In this document: piece by piece, positions 37,627 to 46,296 of the stretch
Position numbering within the stretch: the first letter of the stretch is position 1
Layout of the letters: each line of letters begins with the position of its first letter
Assembly (NCBI RefSeq): GCF_028649455.1
Contig: NZ_JAQSIO010000003.1
Coordinates: 248,001 to 312,000 of the forward strand
Length of the DNA: 64,000 bases
Origin: Curvibacter microcysteis
Lineage (GTDB): Bacteria > Pseudomonadota > Gammaproteobacteria > Burkholderiales > Burkholderiaceae_C
Direction of reading: 5' to 3'
Notes under the pieces: model-generated
The model's database searches: none
Told to the model about the DNA's origin: nothing
The model's input: the letters and a program-made list of their open reading frames with translations, nothing else
Translations under genes and position numbers: made by a program

Positions 37627-37642
37627 TCAATTTTGGAATTGA
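37627..37642. promoter_or_regulatory. Palindrome upstream of azoR
   Basis: TCAATTTTGGAATTGA is a perfect 6-bp inverted repeat with a 4-base centre, 70 bases upstream of azoR. It has the size of a dimeric regulator half-site pair. Confidence 0.45.
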
Positions 37643-37853
37643 TTGTCTTGCTGGTGTAGCTAATCAGCCGGGGCGCTGTGATCGTCATGCTGCATGGCTT
37701 GACCCACTGGGTTCAGGTCTCTGCAGGGCGGGGGCGGGTGGGATGACCTGGCTGCCGTCCCTGGGCTCAAGTCGGGAGGCTGTGAGGGCGCGCTCTGCGG
37801 TCCGCGCAAGGCGGCAGGGGCCCCGTGGTCAATCTATATGTTGAATTACGGAT

Positions 37854-37884
37854 AAACAAACAACGAAGTATTCGTTCTTGTTTT
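37854..37884. promoter_or_regulatory. Long palindromic operator candidate upstream of the sulfate operon
   Basis: AAACAAACAACGAA, a 3-base centre GTA, then TTCGTTCTTGTTTT form an imperfect 14-bp inverted repeat with a perfect AACGAA/TTCGTT core (37862-37876). It sits in AT-rich sequence about 50 bases before the leader ORF, where a CysB- or SsuR-type LysR regulator of sulfur genes would be expected to bind. Confidence 0.55.
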
Positions 37885-37932
37885 AAGTGTTTCTTCGCAG
37901 AATCGCAGCCTAACCCAAGTCAAGGATGCCCT

Positions 37933-38001
37933 ATGCCCCATCTCATCTCTGTCCACTGCTGCATGATCCGGCCAATGCGCCGGGTCCTCGCCAGGGACTG
38001 A
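37933..38001 (+). CDS. 22-residue leader peptide with Cys-Cys (candidate cysteine attenuator)
   Basis: An ATG at 37933 is preceded by AAGGA (37922-37926) with ideal 6-base spacing and opens a 22-codon frame ending at TGA 37999-38001. Codons 9 and 10 are both TGC (Cys). The frame stops 4 bases before the ATG of the first gene of the sulfate-import operon. Its 3' half contains one arm of a hairpin (37971-37980) whose other arm covers that start codon. Short Cys-rich leader peptides are known to sense cysteine supply in front of sulfur-assimilation genes of mycobacteria; the analogy here is an inference. The peptide itself has no recognisable domain. Confidence 0.6.
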   Translation: MPHLISVHCCMIRPMRRVLARD

Positions 38002-38010
38002 GCGCATGGC
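37971..38010 (+). promoter_or_regulatory. Start-codon-sequestering hairpin in the sulfate operon leader
   Basis: GCCAATGCGC (37971-37980) can pair with GCGCATGGC (38002-38010) with one bulged A. The right arm contains the start codon of the alpha/beta hydrolase gene (38006-38008). The 21-base loop contains an inner GTCC/GGAC pairing. The left arm lies in the leader ORF just downstream of its two Cys codons, so ribosome position on the leader would decide whether the hairpin forms. Confidence 0.5.
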
Positions 38011-38587
38011 GGCCACCCCTTCAGTGATCATCGTGCCGGGCTGGCGCGATTCCGGACCAGGCCATTGGCAAAGCCTGTGGGCCGAGCGCTTGCCGACGGC
38101 GAAACGGGTGCACCAAGACGACTGGGTTACCCCCAGCCGGGCGGCTTGGGTGGGTTCTTTGGCGCGCACCATCGAGGAGGCTTCCGGCCCTGTGGTCTTG
38201 GCCGCCCACAGCCTGGGTTGCATGGCGGTGGTGCATCTGCCCACCGAGGTCCTGGGGCGCGTTCAAGGCGCGCTGTTGGTGGCGCCAGCCGACCCCGAGC
38301 GCCGCGCCGTGCTGAGTGACTTTGCCCCGGCGCCGTGTGAGCGTTTGCCATATCGAAGTATCCTTGTGGCCAGCAGCAACGACCCCTTCTGTCCGATCCG
38401 CCTGGCGGGGGCTTACGCCCGATCCTGGGGCAGCGAGTTTGTTCGCTTGCAGGACGCCGGCCACATCCATGTCGAGTCTGGGCATGGTGAATGGCCTCTG
38501 GGTTTGGCGTTGTTGCAGTCGCTGGCTGGCGACCTCGCTTTGGGCGTGGCCTCGGCCCCTCTCCAACCGACTCTTGAATCGACATGA
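38006..38587 (+). CDS. Alpha/beta hydrolase, RBBP9/YdeN family
   Basis: This 193-residue serine hydrolase of the RBBP9/YdeN family opens with VIIVPGWRDSGPGHWQSLWA. The nucleophile Ser is in LAAHSLGCMAV (about residue 71), the acid in VASSNDPFCPIRLA and the His in LQDAGHIHVESGHGEWP. The substrate is unknown; members hydrolyse esters or act as protein-binding partners. It is the first gene of the sulfate-import operon and its TGA overlaps the ATG of sbp by four bases, so the two are translated together. A link to sulfur metabolism, for example releasing sulfur compounds from esters or thioesters, is an inference. Confidence 0.86.
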   Translation: MAATPSVIIVPGWRDSGPGHWQSLWAERLPTAKRVHQDDWVTPSRAAWVGSLARTIEEASGPVVLAAHSLGCMAVVHLPTEVLGRVQGALLVAPADPERRAVLSDFAPAPCERLPYRSILVASSNDPFCPIRLAGAYARSWGSEFVRLQDAGHIHVESGHGEWPLGLALLQSLAGDLALGVASAPLQPTLEST

Positions 38588-39585
38588 AAACCCACTTCAA
38601 GCTGACCCTGGCCGCCTTGGCCCTGGCCGCTGGCTCTCTGGCCAGCGCTCAAACCACCTTGCTCAATGCCTCCTACGATGTGGCGCGTGAGTTCTACAAG
38701 GACTACAACGCTGCATTTGTGGCGCACTGGAAGAAGACCACCGGCAAGGACGTGAAGGTCGACCAGGCCCACGGTGGCTCCAGCGCCCAGGCGCGCGCCG
38801 TCAATGACGGCCTGGACGCCGATGTCGTGACCATGAACACCACCACCGATGTGGACTTCTTGGCCAGCACCGGCGTGGTGGCCAAGGACTGGGCCAAGCG
38901 CTTCCCCGGCAACGCTTCGCCGACCAGCTCGACCATGCTGTTTTTGACCCGCAACGGCAACCCCAAGAACATCAAGGACTGGGATGACCTGATCAAGCCC
39001 GGCATCCAGGTCATCGTGGTCAACCCCAAGACCGGTGGCAATGGCCGCATGGCTTACCTGGCGGCCTGGGGCTATGTGCGCAAGAAGGGCGGCACCGACG
39101 CCCAGGCGGCGGAATTTGTGGGCAAGCTCTACAAGAACGTGCCCGTGCTGGCCAAGGGCGGGCGCGACGCGACCACCATCTTCTTGCAACGCAACATCGG
39201 CGACGTGCTGGTGACCTTCGAGTCTGAGGTGGTGTCGGTGGACCGTGAGTTCGGCGCAGGCAAGGTCGACGCGGTTCACCCCTCGATCAGCATCATCGCG
39301 GAGAACCCCGTGGCGGTGGTGGAACGCACCGTGGCCAAGAAGGGCACGGGCGATCTCGCCAAGGCTTACCTTGACTACCTGTATTCCGATGAAGCCCAGG
39401 AAATTGCCGCCAAACACGCGCTGCGCCCGCGCTCGGCGGCCGTGCTCAAAAAGCACGCCGAGGTGTTCAAGCCCATTCAGCTCTTCGCGGTGTCTGATTA
39501 CTTCGGCTCTTTGGCCGAAGCCCAAAAAGTCCACTTCAATGATGGTGGTCAGTTCGACAAGCTCTACAGCCCCGGTGGCAAGTAA
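38584..39585 (+). CDS. sbp: Sulfate ABC transporter substrate-binding protein
   Basis: This 333-residue periplasmic protein has a signal peptide ending near ASAQ (about residue 23). The mature part matches Sbp/CysP: LLNASYDVAREFYKDYNAAF, the sulfate-binding QAHGGSSAQARAV, GLDADVVTMNTTTDVDFLA, VVNPKTGGNGRMAYLAAWGY and ESEVVSVDREFG. It delivers sulfate or thiosulfate to CysT/CysW. The start overlaps the hydrolase stop (ATGA) and has no strong Shine-Dalgarno sequence of its own, so it depends on upstream translation and hence on the leader element. cysT follows after six bases. Confidence 0.95.
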   Translation: MKTHFKLTLAALALAAGSLASAQTTLLNASYDVAREFYKDYNAAFVAHWKKTTGKDVKVDQAHGGSSAQARAVNDGLDADVVTMNTTTDVDFLASTGVVAKDWAKRFPGNASPTSSTMLFLTRNGNPKNIKDWDDLIKPGIQVIVVNPKTGGNGRMAYLAAWGYVRKKGGTDAQAAEFVGKLYKNVPVLAKGGRDATTIFLQRNIGDVLVTFESEVVSVDREFGAGKVDAVHPSISIIAENPVAVVERTVAKKGTGDLAKAYLDYLYSDEAQEIAAKHALRPRSAAVLKKHAEVFKPIQLFAVSDYFGSLAEAQKVHFNDGGQFDKLYSPGGK

Positions 39586-39591
39586 AACAAG

Positions 39592-40476
39592 ATGAGTGCT
39601 TCTTCTGTGACGGGGGCCAGCCCCGCCAACCCCCTGGTGCGCCGCGCCGGGGGCGCCAAACGCGTGTTGCCTGGATTCGGTCTGACCCTGGGTTACACCG
39701 TGCTGTACCTCAGTGTGATCGTGTTGATTCCGCTGTCGGCCTTGCTGTTCAAAACCTCAACCCTCAGTTGGGACCAGTTCTGGAACGCGGTCACAGCACC
39801 GCGCGTGCTGGCTTCGTACCGCCTGACCTTTGGGGCCTCGCTGATCGCAGCCCTGGTCAATGTGGTGTTTGGCCTGTTGGTCGCCTGGGTGTTGGTGCGC
39901 TACACCTTCCCGTTCAAGAAGATTGTCGATGCCTTGGTCGATTTGCCTTTTGCGCTGCCCACGGCCGTGGCGGGCATTTCGCTGACGGCCTTGCTGGCTG
40001 GCAATGGCTGGGTGGGGCAGTACCTCGAGCCCCACGGCATTCAGCTCGCTTTCAAGCCCGCAGGCATTGTGGTGGCGCTGATCTTCATTGGCCTGCCCTT
40101 CGTGGTGCGCACGGTGCAACCGGTGCTGGAGGACGCAGAAAAAGAGCTGGAAGAAGCCGCGACCTGCCTGGGCGCCACGCGTTGGCAGACCTTCACCCGC
40201 GTGATCTTCCCCTCGATTGCCCCCGCCTTGTTGACCGGGTTTGCGATGGCCTTTGCACGGGCCATTGGCGAGTACGGCTCGGTGATCTTCATCGCCGGCA
40301 ACATGCCGATGGTGTCTGAGATCACCCCGCTGATCATCATCGGCAAGCTGGAGCAATACGACTACGCCGGCGCCACCGCCGTGGCCGTGGTGATGCTGGT
40401 CATCTCCTTCGTGCTGCTGCTGGTCATCAACGCGCTGCAAGCCTGGCAGCGTCGCCACACCGGAGCCCCCGCATGA
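39592..40476 (+). CDS. cysT: Sulfate ABC transporter permease CysT (CysU)
   Basis: This 294-residue inner-membrane subunit has six transmembrane segments. It includes the family features [20 protein letters not shown] near the N-terminus, [20 protein letters not shown] and the EAA-loop [20 protein letters not shown] (about residues 185-204) that docks on CysA. With CysW it forms the sulfate channel. The 3' end overlaps cysW by four bases, indicating coupled translation. Confidence 0.96.
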   Translation: MSASSVTGASPANPLVRRAGGAKRVLPGFGLTLGYTVLYLSVIVLIPLSALLFKTSTLSWDQFWNAVTAPRVLASYRLTFGASLIAALVNVVFGLLVAWVLVRYTFPFKKIVDALVDLPFALPTAVAGISLTALLAGNGWVGQYLEPHGIQLAFKPAGIVVALIFIGLPFVVRTVQPVLEDAEKELEEAATCLGATRWQTFTRVIFPSIAPALLTGFAMAFARAIGEYGSVIFIAGNMPMVSEITPLIIIGKLEQYDYAGATAVAVVMLVISFVLLLVINALQAWQRRHTGAPA

Positions 40477-41390
40477 GCCAAGCCCCAGTTTCCCGCATTG
40501 AAGCAGGCACCACCGAAGCCACCTGGGTCAAATGGACCTTGATCGGCATCGCTCTGGTGTTCATGTTCCTGTTCCTGGTCTTGCCTCTGGCGGCTGTGTT
40601 CACCGAGGCCTTGCGCAAAGGCGTGGGCCCTTTCTTCGAGGCCTTGAAGGAGCCGGACGCCTGGTCCGCCATTCGCCTGACCCTGATCACGGCGGCCATC
40701 GCCGTGCCGCTGAACCTGGTGTTTGGCGTGTCTGCCGCTTGGGCGATCGCCAAGTTTGAATTCCCAGGCAAGTCTTTTTTGACGACCCTGGTCGACCTGC
40801 CTTTTTCGGTGTCACCCGTGGTGGCTGGTCTGATTTATGTGCTGATGTTCGGTGCCCAAGGCTGGTTTGGCCCCTGGCTGGCCGAGCATGACATCAAGAT
40901 CATCTTTGCCGTGCCGGGCATTGTGCTGGCGACAGTGTTCGTGACCTTCCCCTTTGTGGCGCGCGAGCTGATCCCGCTGATGCAGGCCCAGGGCAGCGAC
41001 GAAGAGCAAGCCGCCATCGTGCTGGGCGCCAGTGGCTGGCAGACCTTCTGGCTGGTAACCCTGCCCAAAATCAAGTGGGGTCTGATCTATGGCGTGATCC
41101 TGTGCAACGCCCGGGCCATGGGCGAGTTCGGCGCCGTGTCCGTGGTGTCGGGCCACATCCGGGGCCAGACCAACACCATTCCGCTGCATGTCGAAATTCT
41201 CTACAACGAGTACCAGTCCGTGGCGGCGTTCGCCGTGGCTTCCTTGCTGGCTTTGCTGGCTTTGGTGACCTTGGTCATCAAGTCGTTGGTCGAGTGGCGC
41301 CACGCGCAAGAGATGCGTGACGCCGAGGCTCAGCCGCCCGAAGCTCCCCACACACCCACTGCCCCCATCGCTTCCACCCCCGCTGTCTAA
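40473..41390 (+). CDS. cysW: Sulfate ABC transporter permease CysW
   Basis: This 305-residue permease is the partner of CysT. Typical segments are [40 protein letters not shown], the EAA-loop [20 protein letters not shown] and a final [21 protein letters not shown] Pro/Ala-rich tail of about 20 residues follows the last transmembrane helix. The gene overlaps cysT and is followed 20 bases later by cysA. Confidence 0.96.
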   Translation: MSQAPVSRIEAGTTEATWVKWTLIGIALVFMFLFLVLPLAAVFTEALRKGVGPFFEALKEPDAWSAIRLTLITAAIAVPLNLVFGVSAAWAIAKFEFPGKSFLTTLVDLPFSVSPVVAGLIYVLMFGAQGWFGPWLAEHDIKIIFAVPGIVLATVFVTFPFVARELIPLMQAQGSDEEQAAIVLGASGWQTFWLVTLPKIKWGLIYGVILCNARAMGEFGAVSVVSGHIRGQTNTIPLHVEILYNEYQSVAAFAVASLLALLALVTLVIKSLVEWRHAQEMRDAEAQPPEAPHTPTAPIASTPAV

Positions 41391-41410
41391 GCCAGCTGAG
41401 GACCCATTTC

Positions 41411-42526
41411 ATGAGCATTCAGATCCGCAACGTCAGCAAGCATTTTGGTGACTTCCACGCCCTCAAGGACGTCAGCCTCGACATCGACTCGGGCGAACTC
41501 ATTGCCTTGCTCGGCCCCTCGGGCTGCGGCAAAACCACCTTGCTGCGCATCATTGCCGGCCTCGAAACCGCCGACGCGGGCAGCATTCTGTTCTCGGGTG
41601 AAGACACCACCGACGTGCATGTGCGCGACCGCCAAGTGGGTTTCGTGTTCCAGCATTACGCGCTGTTTCGTCACATGACGGTGTTTGAAAACGTCGCCTT
41701 CGGCCTGCGCGTCAAGCCCCGCGCTCAGCGCCCCAGCGATGCCCAGATCAAAACCAAGGTGCACGACCTGCTCAAGCTGGTGCAACTGGACTGGCTGGCC
41801 GACCGCTACCCCTCCCAACTTTCGGGTGGCCAGCGCCAGCGAATCGCCTTGGCGCGCGCCCTGGCGGTCGAGCCCAAAGTGCTGTTGCTCGATGAGCCTT
41901 TTGGTGCCTTGGACGCCAAGGTGCGCAAAGAGCTGCGCCGCTGGCTGCGCCGCCTGCATGACGAGTTGCATGTCACCAGCATCTTCGTCACCCACGACCA
42001 GGAAGAAGCCCTCGAAGTGGCCGATCGCGTGGTGCTGATGAACCAGGGCCAGGTCGAGCAAAGTGGTTCGCCGCAAGAAGTGTGGGACCATCCGGCCAGC
42101 CCCTTTGTCTACGGCTTCCTGGGTGACGTGAACCTGTTTCACGGTCGCGCCCACGAGGGCTTGGTCCACCTCGATGGCTTGCAGCTCGATTCGCCTGAGC
42201 ACGCCAGTGCGCAAAACGCCAAGGCGTTTGCCTATGTGCGCCCGCACGACCTCGATGTGGAGCGCTACTCGCCTGGTGCGGGCGTGGATGCATCGGGCCG
42301 CCCCAGCGGGATCGTGGCCCAGTTGAGCCGCGCGATTGTGGTGGGACCGATCGCACGTTTGGAACTTATTCCGACCGAATCCAACAAACCAGCGGAAAAT
42401 CCCGCTCAGGACACGATCATTGAGGCGCAGATCCCTGCGCAGCAATTCCGTGAATTGGGCTTCCGCGAAGGCGAGACGCTGGTGGTGACACCGCGCCGAG
42501 CCCGCGTGTTTGTTGAAGGACAGTGA
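41411..42526 (+). CDS. cysA: Sulfate ABC transporter ATPase CysA
   Basis: This 371-residue ATPase drives sulfate import through CysT/CysW. Walker A is [12 protein letters not shown] (about residues 36-47), the Q-loop [14 protein letters not shown], the signature [14 protein letters not shown], Walker [13 protein letters not shown] and the switch His in [12 protein letters not shown]-terminal regulatory (TOBE-like) region of about 120 residues completes the CysA form. GAGGA precedes the ATG. dsbB begins immediately after the stop. Confidence 0.96.
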   Translation: MSIQIRNVSKHFGDFHALKDVSLDIDSGELIALLGPSGCGKTTLLRIIAGLETADAGSILFSGEDTTDVHVRDRQVGFVFQHYALFRHMTVFENVAFGLRVKPRAQRPSDAQIKTKVHDLLKLVQLDWLADRYPSQLSGGQRQRIALARALAVEPKVLLLDEPFGALDAKVRKELRRWLRRLHDELHVTSIFVTHDQEEALEVADRVVLMNQGQVEQSGSPQEVWDHPASPFVYGFLGDVNLFHGRAHEGLVHLDGLQLDSPEHASAQNAKAFAYVRPHDLDVERYSPGAGVDASGRPSGIVAQLSRAIVVGPIARLELIPTESNKPAENPAQDTIIEAQIPAQQFRELGFREGETLVVTPRRARVFVEGQ

Positions 42527-42527
42527 C

Positions 42528-43052
42528 TTGTTTCTGCTGAATTGGTTTGATCGCGCACCGCGCCTCTTGCTGGCGCTGGCCAGTGCCACCTGCCTGGCCT
42601 TGCTGGCTTTTGGGCTGTACCTGCAACACGTGGTGGGCCTGGAGCCTTGCCCCATGTGCATCGTCCAGCGCTATGCCTTGTTGTTGGTCGCGGTATGGGC
42701 GGCCTTGGCCGCTTTGTCGTCGCGCCGGGGCGCCTGGTTGCTGGGCAGCGGCCTGATCCTGGTGACATCGGCTTTTGGCGCTTTTGTCGCCGCCCGCCAG
42801 AGCTGGCTGCAATGGAACCCGCCTGAAATCATGACCTGCGGGCGCGACCTGTACGGCATGATCGAGGCCTTCCCGCTGCAACGCGTGATCCCCATGGTGT
42901 TCAAGGGCAGCGGCGACTGTGCTGCGGTGGACTGGACCTTTCTCGGTGGCTCGATCGCCAATTGGTCTTTTGTGACCTTTGTGCTGCTGGGCACGGGCGC
43001 GGTGCTGGGCTTGATCCGTCAGCGCCAGGCGGGCTCCCGCTCTGGCTTCTGA
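42528..43052 (+). CDS. dsbB: Disulfide bond formation protein B
   Basis: This 174-residue inner-membrane protein with four transmembrane helices reoxidises DsbA and passes electrons to quinones. The start is placed at TTG 42528 because AAGGA lies seven bases upstream and because it puts the first Cys pair (PCPMCIVQRY) at residues 41 and 44, exactly the E. coli numbering. The second pair is Cys104 (IMTCGRD) and Cys131 (GSGDCAAV). TTG 42510 would add six residues and overlap cysA. It begins one base after the cysA stop and is the last gene of the operon, before a strong terminator. Confidence 0.92.
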   Translation: MFLLNWFDRAPRLLLALASATCLALLAFGLYLQHVVGLEPCPMCIVQRYALLLVAVWAALAALSSRRGAWLLGSGLILVTSAFGAFVAARQSWLQWNPPEIMTCGRDLYGMIEAFPLQRVIPMVFKGSGDCAAVDWTFLGGSIANWSFVTFVLLGTGAVLGLIRQRQAGSRSGF

Positions 43053-43077
43053 GCTGCGGCGCGCCACGCCCCAAAGC

Positions 43078-43104
43078 AAAACCGGCCCTGGCGGCCGGTT
43101 TTTT
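43078..43104. terminator. Bidirectional terminator between dsbB and cheZ
   Basis: AACCGGCC and GGCCGGTT form an 8-bp stem with a 5-base loop and are followed by six T residues on the plus strand; on the minus strand the A-run reads as TTTT. It ends the sulfate-dsbB operon and the convergent cheZ transcript. Confidence 0.85.
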
Positions 43105-43121
43105 CTTGGCTGACTGGGCGC

Positions 43122-43751
43122 TCAGAAGCCGAGGCTGGCCAGCAGGTCATCGACCTGCGACTGGTTGGTCACCACTTCGCGGTTGGCCTGGCCGTCGACC
43201 ACCGGACCTTGCAGGTCCTTGGTCGCGATCGGGGTGCTGTTGCCGCCCGCTTCTGGCGCGGTGCTCACCAGCAGGTCGAGCAACTGTTTCTCGATGTCCG
43301 AGGCCAGGTTGACCACACGCGCAATCACCTGGCCGGTGAGGTCGTGGAAGTCCTGCGCCATCATGATGTCGGTCAGGTTCTCGTCCATCGCCGCGTTGGA
43401 GCGGCTGACCAGGTGCAGGTAGGTCAGCAAGTCCTTGCCGGTGAAGGTGGTGCCTGGGTAGCGCTCGATCAGCTCGGTCAGGCGGCGGGTTTCCACGTCC
43501 ACAGGTTCGCGCGCCTCCTTGGTCTTGTCCACCGAGTTCAGCACTTTCTCGGCCGCTTCGCCGGTCAGTCGGGCGATGTAGCTGAGGCGGCTCTTGGCGT
43601 CCGGCAGTTCTTCGGCCGCGCCATGCAGCTTCTCGGCAATGCCCAGGGCGTTGAGCGAGTCATGCAGTTGCCGCGTGAGCTGGCCCAATCGGAAGTGCAC
43701 GTCGACTTCGTTTTGGCTGTGGACAAAGAGGGAGTCGGTCGGTTCGGTCAT
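43122..43751 (-). CDS. cheZ: Protein phosphatase CheZ
   Basis: This 209-residue protein dephosphorylates the chemotaxis regulator CheY-P. It forms a long four-helix bundle, and the catalytic motif is LTDIMMAQDFHDLTGQVIAR (about residues 121-140), in which the Gln of DLTGQ is the active residue. The C-terminal tail SQVDDLLASLGF is the helix that clamps CheY. ATG 43751 gives a family-length protein; the open frame continues upstream without a better start. No cheA, cheW, cheY or flagellar genes are in the window, so this cheZ is separated from the rest of the pathway. Confidence 0.93.
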   Translation of the reverse strand: MTEPTDSLFVHSQNEVDVHFRLGQLTRQLHDSLNALGIAEKLHGAAEELPDAKSRLSYIARLTGEAAEKVLNSVDKTKEAREPVDVETRRLTELIERYPGTTFTGKDLLTYLHLVSRSNAAMDENLTDIMMAQDFHDLTGQVIARVVNLASDIEKQLLDLLVSTAPEAGGNSTPIATKDLQGPVVDGQANREVVTNQSQVDDLLASLGF

Positions 43752-43926
43752 GGTGGGTCGGATGCGGCGTTGGCAAACAGTTTTTTCCCCAGCCGCCCAT
43801 CGGCAGTGGCGCTGGGCTGGGGACGGTCCACGCAATATAGCGCGCCGGGGCGGCTTTGGAGCCCGGTTGTCGCGCTGAATCTGTTCTTTTGCCGCTGATC
43901 CTGGGGGAAACCCAGGGGCGTTCCCG

Positions 43927-45273
43927 TCAGAACTTCTTCACCAGCACCTGGCTCTTGCGGTCCCAGTTGTACTTGCGCTTGCGCGCTTCGGGCAGCCAGT
44001 CGGGGTCGACCGGTTGGAAGCCGCGCTTGATGAACCAGTGCATGGTGCGGGTGGTCAGCACAAAAATGCTCTGCAAACCCATGGCGCGGGCGCGTTGTTC
44101 GATGCGTTTGAGGATTTTTTCGCCGTCGCCTTGGCCCTGGCTCTGCGGCGACACGGTCAGCGCAGCCATCTCGCCGGTACGGGCCTCGGGGTAGGGGTAC
44201 AGCGCGGCGCAGGCAAAGGTCACGCCGTCGTGGTCGATGATGCTGTAGAGCTCGATATCGCGCTCGATCTCGGTGCGGCTGCGTTTGACCAGGGTGCCGT
44301 CTTTTTCGAAGGGCTCGATGAGTTGCAGAATGCCGCCCACGTCGTCGGCGGTGGCCTCGCGCAGCTCTTCGAGTTTTTCATCGACCACCATGGTGCCGAT
44401 GCCGTCGTGCACATAGACCTCCAGCAGCAAGGCCCCATCCACTGCAAAGGGCAGGATGTGGCTGCGTTCCACGCCGGCCTTGCAGGCTTGCACGCAGTGC
44501 TGCAGGTAGAAGGCGGTGTCGGTGGGCACCTCGGCCTTGGGCAACTTGAGCAACAGCTTTTCGGCGGCCGCCAGGGGCAGCTCGGTGTCGATGGGGTTGT
44601 CTTCGCCCTCGGGGGCCAGCGGATCCAGGCGGATGCCGGGCACCTCGGTCAGGAAGATCAGCTTGTCGGCCTGCATTTCTGCGGCCACGCGGGTGGCGAC
44701 TTCTTCCATACTCAGGTTGAAGGCCTCGCCGGTGGGCGAGAAGCCAAAGGGCGACAGCAGCACCATGGCGCCAAAGTCCAGCGAGCGCTGGATGCTGGCC
44801 ACGTCCACCTTGCGCACCAGGCCCGAGTGCTTGAAGTCCACGCCATCCACAATGCCGACCGGGCGCGCGGTCAGGAAGTTGCCCGAGATCATGCGCACGG
44901 TGGAGCCCGCCATGGGCGTGTTGGGCAGGCCCATGCTGAAGGCGGCTTCGATTTCGTAGCGCAGTTGGCCCGCGGCCTCCTGGGCGCAGTCCAGGGCGAT
45001 CTCGTCGGTGATGCGGATGCCGTTGGCGTACTTGGGCTCCTGACCCTTGGCGCGCAGTTGTTCGTTCACCTGAGGCCGAAAGCCGTGCACCAGCACCACT
45101 TTCACGCCCATGCTCTGGATCAGGGCCAAGTCCTGTGCGATGTGCGGCAGCTTTCCGGCCGCAATGGCCTCGCCGGCGATGCCCACCACAAAGGTCTTGC
45201 CCCGGTGCATGTGGATGTAAGGCGCCACGGAGCGAAACCAAGGCACAAACGTGAAATTGAAGACAGCGGACAT
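43927..45273 (-). CDS. argA: Amino-acid N-acetyltransferase ArgA (N-acetylglutamate synthase)
   Basis: This 448-residue enzyme makes N-acetylglutamate from glutamate and acetyl-CoA, the first step of arginine biosynthesis. It has the two-domain form: an amino-acid-kinase-like regulatory domain (VVGIAGEAIAAGKLPHIAQD, VVLVHGFRPQVNEQL, SGLVRKVDVASIQRSL) to about residue 285, which is where arginine feedback acts, then a GNAT acetyltransferase domain (AALTVSPQSQGQGDGEKILK, about residues 380-399). ATG 45273 is preferred to an upstream in-frame start because homologues begin near MSAVFNFTFVPWFRSVAPYI. It is transcribed alone. Confidence 0.95.
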   Translation of the reverse strand: MSAVFNFTFVPWFRSVAPYIHMHRGKTFVVGIAGEAIAAGKLPHIAQDLALIQSMGVKVVLVHGFRPQVNEQLRAKGQEPKYANGIRITDEIALDCAQEAAGQLRYEIEAAFSMGLPNTPMAGSTVRMISGNFLTARPVGIVDGVDFKHSGLVRKVDVASIQRSLDFGAMVLLSPFGFSPTGEAFNLSMEEVATRVAAEMQADKLIFLTEVPGIRLDPLAPEGEDNPIDTELPLAAAEKLLLKLPKAEVPTDTAFYLQHCVQACKAGVERSHILPFAVDGALLLEVYVHDGIGTMVVDEKLEELREATADDVGGILQLIEPFEKDGTLVKRSRTEIERDIELYSIIDHDGVTFACAALYPYPEARTGEMAALTVSPQSQGQGDGEKILKRIEQRARAMGLQSIFVLTTRTMHWFIKRGFQPVDPDWLPEARKRKYNWDRKSQVLVKKF

Positions 45274-45527
45274 GGGCGTGGAGCGTGCGGCAGAGCGGGG
45301 TGGCAGGCAATCTTCGGGCGCTCGCCGAGGGCGGGCCGGAAGGCGGGGTTGCAAAGTGTAGCGCGCTGCTGTTGCAGTGCAGCGTAACGGGGTTGGACGC
45401 GAGCGCCTGTGCGGCCTGCTGGCGCCGGTTCAGCCCCGGCAGAGGGGCTGGTGCAGGGGCTGAGGTTGGAGCCATTTCAGCCCCTGAGCCCCCAGTGCGG
45501 GCTGGGGGCCGGGCGCAGCGGAGGGCC

Positions 45528-46046
45528 TCAGGTCCGGGGCAGTTGCTGCAGGCTGGCCACTGTTTGAACGCAGGCGCGGGCCGCTTCGGTGCCCTTCACG
45601 CTGAAGTGGTTCTGGAAGTACTTGCGGTGCTCCAGGTGCTCGTGGAAGTGGTGCGGCGTCAGCACGGCGGAGATCACCGGCACATCGCTGTCCAGTTGTA
45701 CCGTCATGAGGGCCTGGACCACCGTCTGAGCCACGAACTCGTGGCGGTAAATACCGCCGTCCACCACCAGTGCGCAGGCCACGATGGCTTGGTAGCGGCC
45801 GCTCTGGATCAGTCGCTTGGCGTGCAGCGGGATCTCGAACGCGCCGGGCACGCCGATCACGTCCACAGCGTCGGCGCCCACGCCATGGCGGGCCATTTCG
45901 ACCAGGAAGGCGGCGCGCGCCTGCTGCACGATGTCGGCATGCCAGGCGGCTTCAATGAAGGCAAAACGGGCGCCTGCTGGCAGGCTGACCGGGGCCAGTG
46001 AGTCGGCTTCGCCGAGGGGAGGAAGGGAAAAGTCTTTCTGATTCAT
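45528..46046 (-). CDS. ribH: 6,7-Dimethyl-8-ribityllumazine synthase, RibH2 type
   Basis: This 172-residue lumazine synthase catalyses the penultimate step of riboflavin synthesis. The segments VIGVPGAFEIPLHAKRLI, VVDGGIYRHEFVAQTVVQAL and SAVLTPHHFHEHLEHRKYF match the RibH2 (decameric) group known from alphaproteobacteria such as Brucella, not the usual RibH1, which has a GAVIRG-type loop. There is no rib operon: the gene is alone behind an FMN riboswitch at 46141-46296. No clear Shine-Dalgarno sequence precedes the ATG, so control could be at initiation of translation. Confidence 0.9.
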   Translation of the reverse strand: MNQKDFSLPPLGEADSLAPVSLPAGARFAFIEAAWHADIVQQARAAFLVEMARHGVGADAVDVIGVPGAFEIPLHAKRLIQSGRYQAIVACALVVDGGIYRHEFVAQTVVQALMTVQLDSDVPVISAVLTPHHFHEHLEHRKYFQNHFSVKGTEAARACVQTVASLQQLPRT

Positions 46047-46140
46047 GGTGTGACCAATAAGGGTTGCCAGAAATCAGGGTGCGCACGAACACCCGCACCG
46101 CCGCCGGCGCAGGGACGCGCCGGCCCGCAGGGCAGGGGGT

Positions 46141-46296
<156 letters not shown>

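Larger units (their letters stand above)
37558..37932. other. Divergent intergenic region before azoR and the sulfate operon
   Basis: This 375-base stretch has no gene. It contains the azoR-side palindrome at 37627-37642, a GC-rich middle without obvious features, and an AT-rich part from about 37830 that holds a long inverted repeat at 37854-37884 and the promoter of the sulfate operon. The ribosome-binding site of the leader ORF lies at 37922-37926. Confidence 0.7.
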
